From IMG/VR virus record IMGVR_UViG_3300009790_000010, positions 1 to 61,201 of that record: a stretch of DNA of 61,201 nucleotides. One strand, written 5' to 3'. A model generated the notes under the pieces. The model searched no databases and had not been told where the DNA came from. It worked only from the letters and a program-made list of their open reading frames with translations. The DNA comes from a virus. Position numbers and translations under genes: made by a program. This document shows positions 42,797 through 57,600 of this stretch, piece by piece; position 1 is the stretch's first letter; each line of letters opens with the position of its first letter.

Positions 42797-45652
42797 ATGG
42801 CATCATATCTCGATAACATACCTACCTTTAATGAATATGTAGAGCAACGTCCTCAGGATGATATGCTCAAGGTTGGTCTGTTCAAACAACAAGCATATAA
42901 TGAGGGAGTAAAGAAGATTCAAGACAGTATAGATAATATTGCTGGACTGGATATTATTCAACCAGAACAAAGAGAATATCTTCAATCTAAGCTTAATGCT
43001 TTAGGAGGACAGCTCAATAGTATTGCAGCGTCCGATTTCTCAAACTTCCAACTTGTTAACTCAGTTGATGGTATGACTAAGCAATTAGTTAATGATCCTA
43101 TTATTTTAAATGCTGTAGCTTCTACAGGTTATTATAGAAAACAAAAAGAAAACCAAGAAAAAATTAATGCTGAAGGAAAAGGTTCAGCTTCTAATGATGC
43201 TTTCTTCAATCAACAAGTGGAAGACTGGATGGGGGGAGGTTTAGATGCTCAGTTTACAGGACAGTATACACCATATGTAGACTTTAACAAAGAAGCTAGA
43301 GAGATAATAAAAGGTTTAGTCAAAACAGAAGATGTTCAAGAGATAGCTTTTGAACAAGATGCAAATGGTAAATGGAGAATAATGGATGCTATAACACGTG
43401 TAGAAGTAGAGGGGGTTAGTGCAGATAGAATTCAAACAGCATTACAAGCTGGTCTTACACCAGAAGCAAAAAGACAAATGAGCATAGATGGATTATATCA
43501 ATACTCAGGAGTAAGTCCAGAACAATTTTCTCAAGACTTAAATACCAGATACAGTGATACATTTGATGCATTAGTACAACAAAGAGACGAACTAGTAGGA
43601 CTAAAGAAATTAGCAAAATCACCAGAGGAAAAAGATAATATTCAATTGCAAATAGATGCTCTTGATAATCAAACTAAATATCTACAATCAGAATATGACA
43701 GTATATCTGAAGGATTTGCAAATGGAGATGTAGAAGCTGCAAAAGCTAATTTGTATGCAACTGATTGGATGAAGAACTTTAGTAATGCATATTCCTATAG
43801 AAATGTATCAGAAACTTACAAAACTAATCCATGGTTCGAAGCTGACTTTAAGAAAAAGAAAGAACTTCAAAGACAACAAGAATGGTTAGCTACTTATAAT
43901 CAAAGAGAAGCACATCATCGAGAGGATTATAATCTTAAAGTACAAGAGATGCAGTTTAATGGTGTATGGGGAGTACCAGTGGGTGTAACTGACTTTACAG
44001 AAAAAGACAATGATGAAGTTGCTGCCATCTATAAAAGTAACTTAGCATCTAAAAAGAAAGAGTTAAATGACTGGAAGTCTATGATGGAATCCAAATATGG
44101 AATAAATGATATGACTCTTAATGAAGCAGATGCAGCTGATAAAACAAATAGATTATTTAATAGAGCTGACTTCACAGCAGATTTAGCTCAATATAATCTA
44201 CTTAAGAAAGATCTTGAGAGATCAGAACTTCTGGATTACACTTTAGCAGTAGAAGCAGATCTACAATTTCCTACACAGTATTTAGAGAATGGAGAAGTTA
44301 ATCCACGTTTCTTATTACAGTATGCAGATGATAGTAATAATAAAAAAGTTTATATACCTAGTGGCGGTGTAAATAATGAAACCGGTGATGGTTATATATA
44401 TCCAACTCAAACAATGGAGGATGGTGGCACTATGATGCCTAACACAGATTATGCACAGTTAGCTACAGCCTTTTCATACTTTGATAATAACTATTGGGTA
44501 TCAGATGGTTCTGGTTCACTATACGATCCTACTGTACCTTATTCAGACTACACACCATCACGGCTGATTCCAGAAGGTGACATGGGAACTTATCCTGAAG
44601 ATCTTGATCCATCAATGAGAGGTATGTATGATATATGGAGAGCTGGAAGGTTAGATGATGCAGAGGCTTTCCAATGGAATGATGACTTTACACGATTAGT
44701 TGGAGACCATCGAATAGGAGATAAATACGAGAACTTATATACACAAGTAAAACAGTTCCAAGAGAAGACATATAGAAGAGATGAGATTAATGCTGATTTA
44801 AGATCTAAATATATAGCCGATGGTATAAAGGAAAATAATATTATGTCTCAGAGTATGAGATATGAAGTACCATTAGCTAATGCAGCTCAGAAAGCTAGAA
44901 TGAAATCTAAACTTCTAGCTCTTTACCAAGAAGCAGGAAGTGATGGGGGTGGTGAAGGAGGTATACTGCTCGATAATATAGATAACTTTCCAAACCTTAT
45001 AGATGGATTAGATGCAGCTAGTGTTGTAACAGATGGAGAAGATGATTTTAGATTAACTGTTAGAGGAGGAGGTCTTCAAGGATCACAATATACAGAAGAA
45101 ATAAATCTAACCAAAGCTCAATTTGATATGTTATTTCCAGGTGGACAGTATTATCAGTCCCCAGCCATACAAACATTTAATGAGGAGTATTTACCTCTGA
45201 TGTTGAAATCAAGAACCCCATTGATGGAAAGTTATCCTAACGGACCAGATAGCTTTCCAGTATACTATAGAGAACCACAATCATTCTGGACTACTGCTAC
45301 AGATAGTTCATATGAGACTAAAATTGGTAATGCTGGTATACCTCAATCTCATTTTATGGAAGTACTTTACTATGGTGTAGAAGGAAATTTAGTAAGTGAG
45401 GGAAATCCTAAAGAGACAAATCGTTTTAGATTATTTTTAAATATAACCGACCCTATTACTGGTATCGTACATGAAAATATTATGATGGTGCCTCCTTCTG
45501 GAGGTGCTGGTATAGTAGATAAATCTAAAGTAGCATTTACTATTTCACAATTAAACGATCAATTTATATGGCAATTATTAAATCCGAACACCCCATACAC
45601 TCGTAGTTCTCAAAACCAATTAATACAAGCTGCTAACACACCTAAAAAGTAA
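42797..45652 (+). CDS. Large probable cargo protein, 951 aa
   Basis: Long soluble protein dominated by charged helices and coiled coils: Gln/Glu/Lys-rich regions (LKKLAKSPEEKDNIQLQIDALDN-type segments, KKKKELQRQQEWLATYNQREAHH), with beta-rich parts in the last third. No membrane segment, signal peptide or enzyme motif is seen. The N-terminal pattern (MASYLDNIPTFNEYVEQRPQDD) is typical of the crAss-like family of large internal proteins adjacent to the virion polymerase. The gene has its own promoter and ends in TAATG, sharing a base with the polymerase start. A role as a packaged protein ejected with DNA is inferred. Confidence 0.8.
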   Translation: MASYLDNIPTFNEYVEQRPQDDMLKVGLFKQQAYNEGVKKIQDSIDNIAGLDIIQPEQREYLQSKLNALGGQLNSIAASDFSNFQLVNSVDGMTKQLVNDPIILNAVASTGYYRKQKENQEKINAEGKGSASNDAFFNQQVEDWMGGGLDAQFTGQYTPYVDFNKEAREIIKGLVKTEDVQEIAFEQDANGKWRIMDAITRVEVEGVSADRIQTALQAGLTPEAKRQMSIDGLYQYSGVSPEQFSQDLNTRYSDTFDALVQQRDELVGLKKLAKSPEEKDNIQLQIDALDNQTKYLQSEYDSISEGFANGDVEAAKANLYATDWMKNFSNAYSYRNVSETYKTNPWFEADFKKKKELQRQQEWLATYNQREAHHREDYNLKVQEMQFNGVWGVPVGVTDFTEKDNDEVAAIYKSNLASKKKELNDWKSMMESKYGINDMTLNEADAADKTNRLFNRADFTADLAQYNLLKKDLERSELLDYTLAVEADLQFPTQYLENGEVNPRFLLQYADDSNNKKVYIPSGGVNNETGDGYIYPTQTMEDGGTMMPNTDYAQLATAFSYFDNNYWVSDGSGSLYDPTVPYSDYTPSRLIPEGDMGTYPEDLDPSMRGMYDIWRAGRLDDAEAFQWNDDFTRLVGDHRIGDKYENLYTQVKQFQEKTYRRDEINADLRSKYIADGIKENNIMSQSMRYEVPLANAAQKARMKSKLLALYQEAGSDGGGEGGILLDNIDNFPNLIDGLDAASVVTDGEDDFRLTVRGGGLQGSQYTEEINLTKAQFDMLFPGGQYYQSPAIQTFNEEYLPLMLKSRTPLMESYPNGPDSFPVYYREPQSFWTTATDSSYETKIGNAGIPQSHFMEVLYYGVEGNLVSEGNPKETNRFRLFLNITDPITGIVHENIMMVPPSGGAGIVDKSKVAFTISQLNDQFIWQLLNPNTPYTRSSQNQLIQAANTPKK

Positions 45653-48600
45653 TGAAGAAAAGCCCTAAGAACGCCCAAAAAGGTAAATCAGTTTCCTCTG
45701 GTATACCTAACTTACCACCAGTGATGTCTGGAGGAAGTGCTCCTTTACAAAATCAAAAGTATATGGAAGAAGCGTTTGGTGGATACCAACAACCTTCACG
45801 TTCATTAATGGGTGGTATGAATTTAAGTCCTGACTTCCAACCTATGGGTGTTCCTAGAGTAGCAGGTAATTTAAACTTTGAAAACTTCATGCAAAATGCA
45901 GCTACTCCAGGTGATTATGGAGCAGGTGGAAGAGTTATTACAGAAAATGAAATGGATGGCTCAGGAAGATATGATTACTTTATGCCTTCTAGTATAGGTG
46001 TTAATAATGAAGAGGTAGCTGCTGCTAATCAAGGATGGGGAGAGAAAGCTGTTAACGGTTTATTAAAAGGTACATATCTTGTAGGAAGTACTTTTCTACA
46101 AGGTACCGTAGGAGCAGTTAACGGTCTTTATCAATGGGCTGATACTGGACAGTTTAGTTCTTTCTATGATAATGAATTTAATCGAACATTAGATGAAGGT
46201 AGAGCATATTTAGAAGATGCATTACCTAATTATTATTCTCAAGCTGAACTAGATGCAGATTGGTATTCTCCTACCTATTGGATGACAGGAAATTTTCTAT
46301 GGGATGGTATTGTCAAGAACTTAGGTTTTGCTGTAGGTGCATACTATACAGGTGCAGCTTACGCTGGTGTCCTGAGAGCACTTAGTTTAAGTGCTCGTAT
46401 GGTAGTAACTGGACAACCTAATGCAGCAGCAACATTGGCTGCTACAGAAAAAGGATTATCTGCAGCTAATAGAGGAGCTGGTGTATATGGTGAACTTGAG
46501 AGTCTTTCAAAAAACTTCTTAAGTCAATATAATGTTTTAAATCCAGCTCAGAGAATCGCAGTAGCAGGACTATCTACACAAGGTGAAGCTGGTATTGAAG
46601 CACTCCATAACAGTAATGAATTTAGACAAACCTTAATAGACGAATATAAACAGGAGTATGGAGTAATGCCTGGTGGACAAGCGATGGCGGATATAAATGC
46701 TGCAGTAGAAGGTGCAGGTAATGTTTCTTTCTGGGCTAACGTAGGTGTTCTAACTGCAAGTAACTATATTATGTTCCCTCGTATTGCACGTAATGGTTAT
46801 ACATCACAAAAGGCAGCTCTTAATAATACCATAAAGAGAACTAATGGTATAGTTGCTAGAGGAGGAACGTTTGCTCCAGATGTTAAGAAAATTCATCCTT
46901 ATCTTCGTACACTAAATAACATCCGACCTTATTTATTTTCCACTACAGAAGCACTAGAAGAAGTTTCTCAATATGGAATTAGTGTTACAACAAAAGATTA
47001 TTACAATAAACAATATAATAACGAAGCAACCAGTTGGATAAGTTCTATGGGGGTAGGACTAACAGACGGTGTGTTTAGTAATGAAGGTGCTAAGAATGCA
47101 TTAATTGGTGGTATCTCTGGTAGAATAATGACTATTAGAGGAATGAACAGAGAGCGTATAGGTAGAAATACTAATACAGCTAATGCAATTAGGGAACTTA
47201 ATGATTCTCCAACACTATCTAAATTTACTCAAGAGACAATTTATTCAGTTAACAGAGCAGGAGTATTAGGAGATGAGTTAAATGCGGCAGTAGAAAGAGG
47301 AGATGAATATGCTTACAAGAGTTTAGAAAGTGACTTTATAATAAACTATCTAACTCCTAGAATAAAGTATGGTAGATATGATTTAGTAAAATATGATATA
47401 AAAACTCTTAGAGATGTAGCTGTAGGAGACTTTACACAGCTACAAGCTGAAGGAAAAATTGCACCTGGAGATACAAAACAAAGATACATTGATCGTTTAG
47501 ATAATCTAAGTGATGTGGCTGATCAAGTTAACACTTTATATCAAGCACTTAATTTAAGATATGGAGGTATCCAAAGACTAAACAAGACTACTGGTAAAAT
47601 GGAAACAGTGTACGATGAAGGTGTTATAAATCAAATGATATATGCAGCTGCTACAGTACAAAACTTTGACAAACGTCTACAAGATGTAATAAGTGAATTT
47701 AATACAGCTTTACCAGGAGTAGACTTTGATACTATGATAAAAGATATTCTTGCTGGAGATGGAGCAAGTCTATCTAATGCAATGGATCTTATAGAGGCAC
47801 AGAACATACTATCAGATACTAAAAATAGTCAAAAACAAGCTCTAGAAGATCTTGCTAAGATGGTTATACAGAGAGAACAATTTCTTACAGAGTATGACAA
47901 GATTAAAGACAATCCTGACATGTATTCCTCTGCTCCTACCGGAGTAGAACCAGATGATGAGGAGGAGGAAACAGATATTGAAGATAGTTCTGTTGTAGTA
48001 ACTACTAAAGATGGAGAAAGAACATTAGATATAGGAGGGAGATATTATGTAGGAAGAGGAGTAGACTTTAAGGGAGATACAGCAATAGACCAACCTATTG
48101 TAATATCTGAGATTGAAGTACTAGGAAAGAATGAAGATGGGACTATAAAAATAAAAGATAACAATGGACTGGTTAAAGATATTTCACAGGAAGAGTTACT
48201 TAATTTAAAAGTAGCACCACTTTCCAGTCTAGAGAATGATAAAGCTGCAGCATATTACTTTGAGAACAGAAATAAAGTATTTGAATTTAACTTACCTACT
48301 ACTCAAGGAGGTGCTCGTCAAGGTAGATTACAATACTCCGATGGAAAAATGTATTTTGTTTACAAGGACTCTAATGGAACTGTGCTTAGAAAGCAGATTA
48401 CAGGGAAGTTTTTTAAAGATGGAATTATTAAACCAGTAGGAGTTCTAAGTGAAAATCAAGGAAGAGCTAGTGAGGAATATTTATCTGATGATAACCTAGC
48501 ACAAGAACAAGAATCTTTAGCAGCGAGTAGAGAAGCTCGATTAGAGATTATGCGTGACTTAGGTATAGAATCTAAAAGAAGATTAGAAGAGATAAATAGA

Positions 48601-51600
48601 CAGATAGAGAAAGATAATAAAACTTTAGATCTAATTAAGAAAGACTTAGACGCTATAGCTTCTATGCAAGAGGGTGGAGAAACTATTAAGTTGACTTACT
48701 CCAAGGCATCAAAGAGCTTTACTAGAACAATCAATAGGCTCACTAAGATGCAGGCTGATACACAAAAACGTGTAGAGGAATTACAACTAGAGCAACAAGA
48801 AAATACCTTAAACGTAGAATACTTTGATACATTCACAAAAGACTTAGTAGATATACCTGGTAACAATGAAACATTCTTAAATGAATTAAAACAACAACTA
48901 AAGTTATTAGAAGACAATGGTAAGGCTGTAAACAAAGAGATTGCTGAGAACAAAAAACTTATAGATAAATTAATAGACGCTGCTAAATCTGCAGCTAAAT
49001 TACTAAAATCTGCTATCAAGTCTGGATATAAAGTAGGAGAAGACTTTACAATAGACATGGATCTTCTATTAAAAAAAGCTGCAAAAGGAGAAGACCTAGA
49101 ATCTACCTGGCCTTTGTTAAAACAAATGCTAGCAGACTTTAATCTTACAAATGACTTACTTAAAGAAGTTACCATATCAGAGAAGGCTGCATTTGAAGCC
49201 TTAGAAAAGACTGAAGAGTTAGAGAATCAACTCGATGCACTCAGACAAGAATACAAAGTAAAGAGAGAAATAGTAAATAGATTTCAACAGTATATAGATC
49301 AGGCTAATAAAGAAAGAGCAGAGCAAGATCAAATATCTAAAGATATAAAAACACAACAGGAACTTGAAAACAATAGAGATAAGTCTGTTGTTATAGAAGC
49401 TGTACCTAAAACTTTTGACCCTGTAGCTAAGAAGTCAAATGAAGTGATATCTAGGTCTACAATCCCTCTGGATGATATACAAAAAGATCCTACTGATGCA
49501 GTGATTAGAGCTAATGAGTTTGGTTTTAATCTTCCTACTATGGAGAGAAGGGATGAGATGCGTGGAGTGTATGTAACATCTAGCACTCAAAGTGAATTAC
49601 TACCTGGCGTTATAGAAAAGATGTTAGAGGGAGCACCAGAAGAGAACTTAGAAAACTTTAAGAAAACAGCTATAGCTATGGTTATAGTTGACACAGATGG
49701 TGATCTTGTAGGTAAAGATGGAGCAAAGATACCAGAAGGTGAAAATGTACTAGATAATGCTATCTATATGTTTATGCCTGAGAACGGATTCAAGTCTAAG
49801 TACTATGAAAATGGTAGCATGTTTAGAAATCCCGACTCTAATCAAGCTAAACAAATAGTAGAGGAGTATAAAGAGTGGAGATCAAATATTTTAAACAATC
49901 CATTAGGTGAACCTTTTACAATATCACCTTCCTTTGGTATTACTGAATCAACACCTTCTCCTGTTAGTGTTTGGGAAGCAGGATTAGTAGAAGAACAAGG
50001 TAGTATAAAAGACAAAGTTATCTACATTCCTACAAATAATAATACTTTTTCTTCAGAGAATGGATCTCAATCTTTTGAGCAACCTTTAGGTAGTGTATTT
50101 ATAAAAACATCTAATGGTTATGTGCAGGCACAAAATAGAAAACATACTCGTGAGGAAGCTAAAGCTATCTATGATGCTATTTTAACTTATGCCACAGAAC
50201 TATTTGCAAAAAGAAAAGGATCAGACTTAGCACAAAATGCATTAAAGTTTCTAAGAGGAGTTACTTATTGGGGTAAACCAAGTAATGCTGCAGGACAGAA
50301 CAGTGTATACTTTGAGTTTATTAAGACCAGTACGTTTAGTGGTGTGGAGATGTTTGAAAAAGCAGTTATAAACTTTGGAGTAGAGAATCAAAGAGATCCT
50401 ATAGACTTTAATGTAAGGAGTTTACAAGCTAACGAAGAGCTTATCATCACTACGTTGATGGATATGTATTCTAACATTAATAACTCCTATGTTAAATCTG
50501 ATGAGCCATTCTTTCAAATTAAAAGTATAGATGCTGGAGGTAATATAGAACAAGTAAAATGGAGAAACTATCAAGACTACCTTCTAGCTTCTCAAGACCC
50601 AAGTGGACAAACTAGATCTGCTTCTGATCTTCCTTTATATGTAAACATACAGCCTTCTAGAGATGTTCTCAATCCAGATGCTCCTAAGCAAATAAATAGG
50701 AGAGCTATATATCTTGTAGACACAAGTAGAGAAATAGATTTAAATGTAGAGGAAGAGGTTATGATTGTAGATCCTGCTGATGTTCCTGTACTAGACGGAA
50801 AGACAATTAATGTCTTTACTTCTGTTAATGGTAATAGATTAAATTATACAGTTAGTCCTAGTATTAATTCTCAAAACTACATGCAAGCTATTCAAATGCG
50901 TGCTGGTTTGGATTTTGAAAAGGTTAAAAAAGATCTTAGAGAAGCTAAAGGTATGACTAGCGAGAAAGCTAATCAAACAGTAAAGGCTGCTATATATAAC
51001 TATGTTAATCCTCTTATTGCTAAAGCAAAAAGAAATGATCAACAAGAGAAGGATATAAATGAAAAAGCATCTGCCCTTAATAAGAAACTAAACTTTACAA
51101 AGTTTAAAGAACAACCAAAACAACAAACTAGTGTTGAAAAATATCGAAACAAAGGAAAGGTAACTATTAAATCTAAAGTAAGGAAAGCTCCAAATGGAAC
51201 TACGTACAATGATTTATCAGTTAAACCAGATATGTCTATTGAAAATTCACATCAAGATGTTTTAAATGTCGTATTAGATATAGTTAATGAAGTATCTAAA
51301 ACACCTCATAAAACCAACATCTACGGAGGTATAGTAAGAGTATGGGAATCTTCCTATATTTGGGAACCTTTAGTATATTTAAATGACTATTTAAACGATG
51401 AAAGATGGGGTAGAACTATAGACGATTTTTTAAACATATTAGAAGCTGACGCATTAACTAAAAAAGCAATAAAAGATTCATTAGAAAATAGAACTCCTAT
51501 TCAACTAACACAACAAACTAGTAAAGAGGTAGTAGAAGATAATCAAGAGGCAGAACTCAAAAGAAGACTTAACAATGGAAGAGGTGGTAGTGATCCAGTG

Positions 51601-54600
51601 CTACGTGAGATTACTGATCGTGCTGTAAAAAGAATGTCTGATAAAAACTGGAATGAAGTTACCAGTTGGATGAAAACAAACCTACCTAGTGTTCCAGTAT
51701 TTAGAGTTAAGAATATTATAGAGAACGGAAACGGTAAACAAGCATGGGGTATGTTCCAAGATGCAGCTATGTATATCTATGAAAATGCAGAGGTGGGTAC
51801 AGCCTATCACGAAGCATTTGAAGCTGTGTATGGAATGTTCTTAGATAGTAAGGAGAAAGCTAATTTATATAATGAGTTTAAACAACGTAAAGGTACGTTT
51901 GTAGATAGACCTACAGGTAAAAATATAAAGTTCTCTGAGGCTACTCAAGACGAAATGAGAGAACACTTAGCAGAGGAGTTTAAAGACTATGTACAATATA
52001 ACCAAAAACCTTTTTACGTAAAGATATTTAAACAACTAAAAGATCTTATAACTAGTTGGTTTAGAAGTCCAGACTCTAGTAAGTTTACTAAAGAATTATT
52101 TGATAGAATAGGAGATGGATATTATGCTACACCTGGTCCTGCTCTCTTCATGGACATAGATACAGTAACCGTAACAGATGGAGTATTTAGTTTAGGAGGA
52201 AGGATAGGTGGTAAAGAGATGCGTGACATACTTCATCAAATGACCTATGATATGATCACTCCTCTGGTAAGTACCAAAAGAGACTTACTTAGTGGATTTA
52301 CACAAGATCTAACAGGGCTTTATGATAAGTTAAAAGACGGAGTTCAGAAAAAGATTGACCAACGTATATATCAATTAGAAGAGGATAGAAAAAATGAAGA
52401 CTACAATTCAGGAAGTATTCAGGATTATATAACTGTTCTACAAGAAAAGTACTTAACTCTAGGATCTGATGTAAATACCTTATGGCCTGAGATTATAGAA
52501 AAACATAAAGAGTTCTTGAGACAATTCTCTATCACCTTTGATGAGCAAGGTCAACTAGAACTTCAAGAGGTAAAATCAAACAAGGGATGGAATACGGATA
52601 TTACTCTTGTAGATAATTACAAACAAACTAATTCAGGATTCAGATTACTTCTTAGTACCATCCCTAGAGTACAAGTAAGCAGTGAGGGTAGTATAGCAGT
52701 ATCTCCTAGTAGTATAGGAGGAGTTCAGTTACTACCTCAGAGTCAAACTTATATAACTCTTCTATCTAAACTGGCTAGTGCAGTTAGTATAACAGACATG
52801 TTATCTAAACTTAGAGACTTAGCTTTAGAAGATATCAATTATGACAGTTTTTATAGACGTGTAGTAGGAGCTAAACCCGAACCTAATGTTATACCTAACT
52901 TAGATAATATAACACAAGATCATCAACTAGCTTTAATAACTACACTATGGAAAACATTTAACAAAGCTGGAAATAAGGTTCCAGTGGTAAATGTGTTAGA
53001 AGGTAATGAAGTTCAGGTAACTGAAGCAAGTGTTGCTCCAGCTGCTCGTCAGATAGCAAAAGAGTTTGTTAATAATATTATTACCCAATCTAGATCTGGC
53101 TCTGGTGCGTTTATAAATACAGATGGTATATTTAATCCTAATCCTGTTATATTAAAAAAGCCTATTGGAACAGTTTCTCAAAATCTTTCGTTCTTAAAAG
53201 CTATAGGTATAAATATAAGTAGAGGAGCTATTAATAATGCTGTTAATGGAGCTGCTATATTAAATGAAGCAGTAGGAGGAATTAAATCAAGTATTCTTCA
53301 ATCAAGAAACATACGTATATTTAATTCTAAGGCCTTAGATATGGCAGGTAGACTTATGGAATTAGCTATTGTAAAATCTGCTTTCCAAAATCCTGAGGTA
53401 AGAAGTACCTTTACTAATGTAGAAGGACAAAAGGCTCAAACATATATAGCTCCAAACTCGTTCTCTAAATTACATGACTGGATAAAAAGTATTTCTAATA
53501 TATCTGAATTAGCTGGTACACCTTTTTCTTATTTACTTACAGATGTATTTGCTCAAGGATCTAGTACCCTCAAGAGAATATTCGACATAGATGGAAATAA
53601 GTTACCAGGATCTAATGAGTTATTATCTTCAGTAACTGCAGGAGGTATAATAAATCAAGCTAATGGTAGAAATACTAAATCTACTCAACTATCTATTCCT
53701 CAAAGATTAACACAAGAGCTAAACTTAAATATAAATGGAATATATCTAAATTTAGTTCCTGGTGATTCTTCATTAGAATGGGCATTAGAGATGGGTAATC
53801 CAGTTACAGAAAGTGATCTGCGAACTGATAAAGCTGTGTTTAATTCTATTATGAAAGACTTCTTTATAGCAGAGGTGAATTTAGCTAAAGAACAACGTGA
53901 TAATCTAGAGTTAATAGACGGTAGAAAGTCTACAGATTTAAGATTCTTTAAAGGTATATTGACAGAGGAAACAAATAAGGAAATAGAAAAACAAATCTTA
54001 GATCCTTTACAGGATGCAGAAACTATATACGACAGTCAGGAAGCAGCAATTAAAACTCAAACATTTGAGTATGTATTAAAGAATACTTCTAAAACTATAG
54101 CTGAATTAGTAAAAAATGGAATTGTCCAAGAACAATATGATAATCTAGGTAATCCAGCTGGATATACAATAAACAATGTTCAAGGGATGAGAACTATACA
54201 ACCTGAAGGTCTCACTACCGTTATGGCAACAATGACTGCTAATTATATAATTGCGAATATAGACCAACACAAATTAGTATACGGTGACCCTTATCAATAT
54301 AAGGATGAATTAAAGCGTACTAAAAGTTTCTTATCTCCTAGACAGCCTGTAATTAATAGTTCTCCTGAATGGAACAATAAAGCTAATGACTTATATAACA
54401 GAGACTACACACCTGAAACAATAGGTTATACAGACTTTACAAAAGATTATTTCTCTACCGTCACATATGGAGATGTCTTAGGTGTATCGGAATTATATGA
54501 TGGTAATTTTGAAGAGACAGATGGTGGGGGATTAATAACAGAAAAAGCAGATCGTAACTTCCAACTTAGAACAGGTACATGGAATGCAGATAAAGAAAGA

Positions 54601-57600
54601 CAATATAGATATAATGTTGCATGGGAAAAGAGAGACAAAAAACAAAAGCTAACTCGTAGAGAACGAGATATTCTTAAGGAAGGTAACCCTCGAGTAAATA
54701 TAGTTGCTTTAAAACCTATAGTATCAGGAGCTAGACTTGGATATGAAGGAGGAGACAACTTTATAAACGAAACAGTACTAGATAAATTTGCATTGTTCCC
54801 AATCTCTTATAGAATAATGAAGGAACTTGATCCTGATTCTAATATGGTGAAGCTATATAATAAGATGCAGGATGAAAATATAGACTACATAGTATTTAAA
54901 AGTGGTAGAAAGGTAGGAGCTGGACCAGTACATGCACCTTATGTAGATGGAGAGTTTAATGATGCTCCATATAGCAATACGGTAAACGTACCTTTCTCTA
55001 TAATGGGTCTTCAATCAGATGTACCTTCTAAAACTAGTGGTACAGTTACTAGAGGTAGTCAGGTTACTAAATTGGTAACTTTAGATCTTTTAGATAATAG
55101 TGTACCTTATGATTATGACGGTACATTCGATGAATGGAATAAACTGAGTGAAGAACAGAAGATAGCTGATTCTGCAATCTATAGAGAAATAGATAGAAAC
55201 ACAAGGTTAGTTAATGCTCTTACAGAAGAAGCAGGTAAACAAGTGTTGAATAGACTGGGTATAGAAAGAACAAAAGATGGATTCCAAGTAAAAGACTTAA
55301 GTAAAATAGCTACTACTCTACGTGAAGAAATGTTTAAAAGAGAATCAAATGATAATCTTAGTCAGGCTATTACAGGTTTCTTAGAAGGGCAATCTGTACT
55401 AGAATCTACCCCTGCGTATAATGAGGTAAGAAATATTTTATACTCTATTGTACAGAAAAACATAGTAAGACCTAAAATATCTGGAGGAGAGAAAGTACAA
55501 ATGCCTTCTGCTTATTTAGAAAGCAAACGTGCAGAATTTAATGAAGAATTAAATGGATACACCTCAGATATACTTAAGTTCTATGAGAATGAAGATGGAG
55601 AAAGAGTAATGGAAATTATGGTGGGACGTTGGTTTAATAGTCCAATGTCTGATACAGAGCTACTAGAATATCTTAACAATACAGAAGAAGGACAACAAGC
55701 TTTACGTGGTGTTGCGTATCGTATACCTACACAGAAACAAAACTCTATAGATGTTATAAAGATAAAACAATTCTTACCTCAAGAGTATTCAGATCAAGTT
55801 ATTGTACCGTCAGCTATAGTCAAGAAAGTAGGATCGGATTTTGATATTGATAAATTAAATCTATTCCTAAAAAACATGCGTGTGATAGGTGGTAGGCTAA
55901 AACCTGTACCTTTCTATGGTATAGGAGAGGATGCTAAAGTAAAGATCACAGAAGACTATGATAAGGGAGAGTTTATATCACCTGCTCAAGAAAAAGAACT
56001 CAATCAAATTGTAAGAGAGATGGATAGAGTAGAGCAATCATTACAGAAAGCTCAAGATAGCGATTCAGCTGATCCAGGTAATTTAATTAATCTACTTAAA
56101 GAGGTTGGTTTATTTGATAGTGAAGAAACTACTTTAGACTTTGTTGATGAAATAAGAGATAAAGGAGCTAAGAAAACATTTATCGATAAGATATATAAAG
56201 AGTCCCTAGAGAATGAGTATATAAACTCTATGGAAAATTTAATCACCTTACCAGAAAACTTTGAGAGACTAATTCTTCCAAATAATGCTGATCAAGCTAA
56301 AGCCCTTGCAGCTGAAATTGTAGAGAGAAAAGGACAAACATCTTTCAATTCTAATAATATAGACAATTTATTAGATAGACCATTTATGCAGAGATTGAGA
56401 AATGCATTTGTAGCAGGTAAGAAGGCTATTGGTATTGCAGCTATTGGTCAAACTAGTTTAGCTCTAGCACAACGTATAACATTATTTCTTCCTACAAATT
56501 ACATTTCTTTCAAGAACAAGAATACAGTGAACATAGAAGGTGAAGAGATGATTAGTTTTTCTGGTAGAAAAAATGCAGCTGATAATTTTATATCCGATAT
56601 AATGGGACAGTTTATGGATGGTTATGTAGACATTGCAAAAGATCCATGGATATATGCCCTAGGTGCTACACGTAGAAATGTATCTACCTGGTTGTATTTA
56701 CTCAGAGCTGGTGTACCTTTAAGAGATGTAGCATTCTTTATTAATCAACCAGCTATACAAGAGTATCTACAAACTATAGAGAATCAAGGAGGAATAACAA
56801 TAGTAAGAGAGGATATTAAAGATGAAATTTTAAAAAGTATAAATGTTCAAGGAATAAATTTCACAGGTAGTACTATTCCGGCACCTAACTATCTAAGAAA
56901 GTATATAGGTAAAAGTTTAGAAAGCTTAAGTGTTCAAGAGAAGAAGGTTCAAGGATATATGTTAGAGGAGTTTGTAAAATATGCAGAGCAATCGAAAATG
57001 TTATTTGATTTAAACAGTGGTACCAACTGGGATGTAACTGTATTTAATGATCCTTATATAGTGTTTAAGAAAACAGTACAACAAATGCAGGCCAAGGATA
57101 TTGAGATAAAAGCTTATGTAAATGGTCAAGTAATAGATGCACCAGATGCTACTATGGAGTCTACATTTTTAGCTACTACAGCGGATACAGTGGTGAATGC
57201 AAGAAGAGGAATATCCACTGCTTTAACTGCCGATCAACCAGCTGTAACAAGTGTACTACACAAGGTGCTTCTTCCATATGTCAATACTTCAGATTACAAC
57301 TTTGTAAGAATAGCTAGAGCAGCCACTAATGCTTTGTTTGACTATGCTGTACAGACAAATCAACAATTAAATACATTACTAAAAGAATATCTGACAGGAA
57401 AGACAAACGTTGCAAGAGAGGTTATAAATTTTGTTAATGATGTAAAACAAGATGTTGATCATCCTTTATATAACAATGAGGTTATAAATTTATTTACAAC
57501 TAATCCTTCCAGAAGAGTAGGAGTAGTTCCTATTAATCTGACACTTAAAAGTAACGATAGAAAAGTATATGATCAAAATGCTATCATCTATGGCTTTGAA

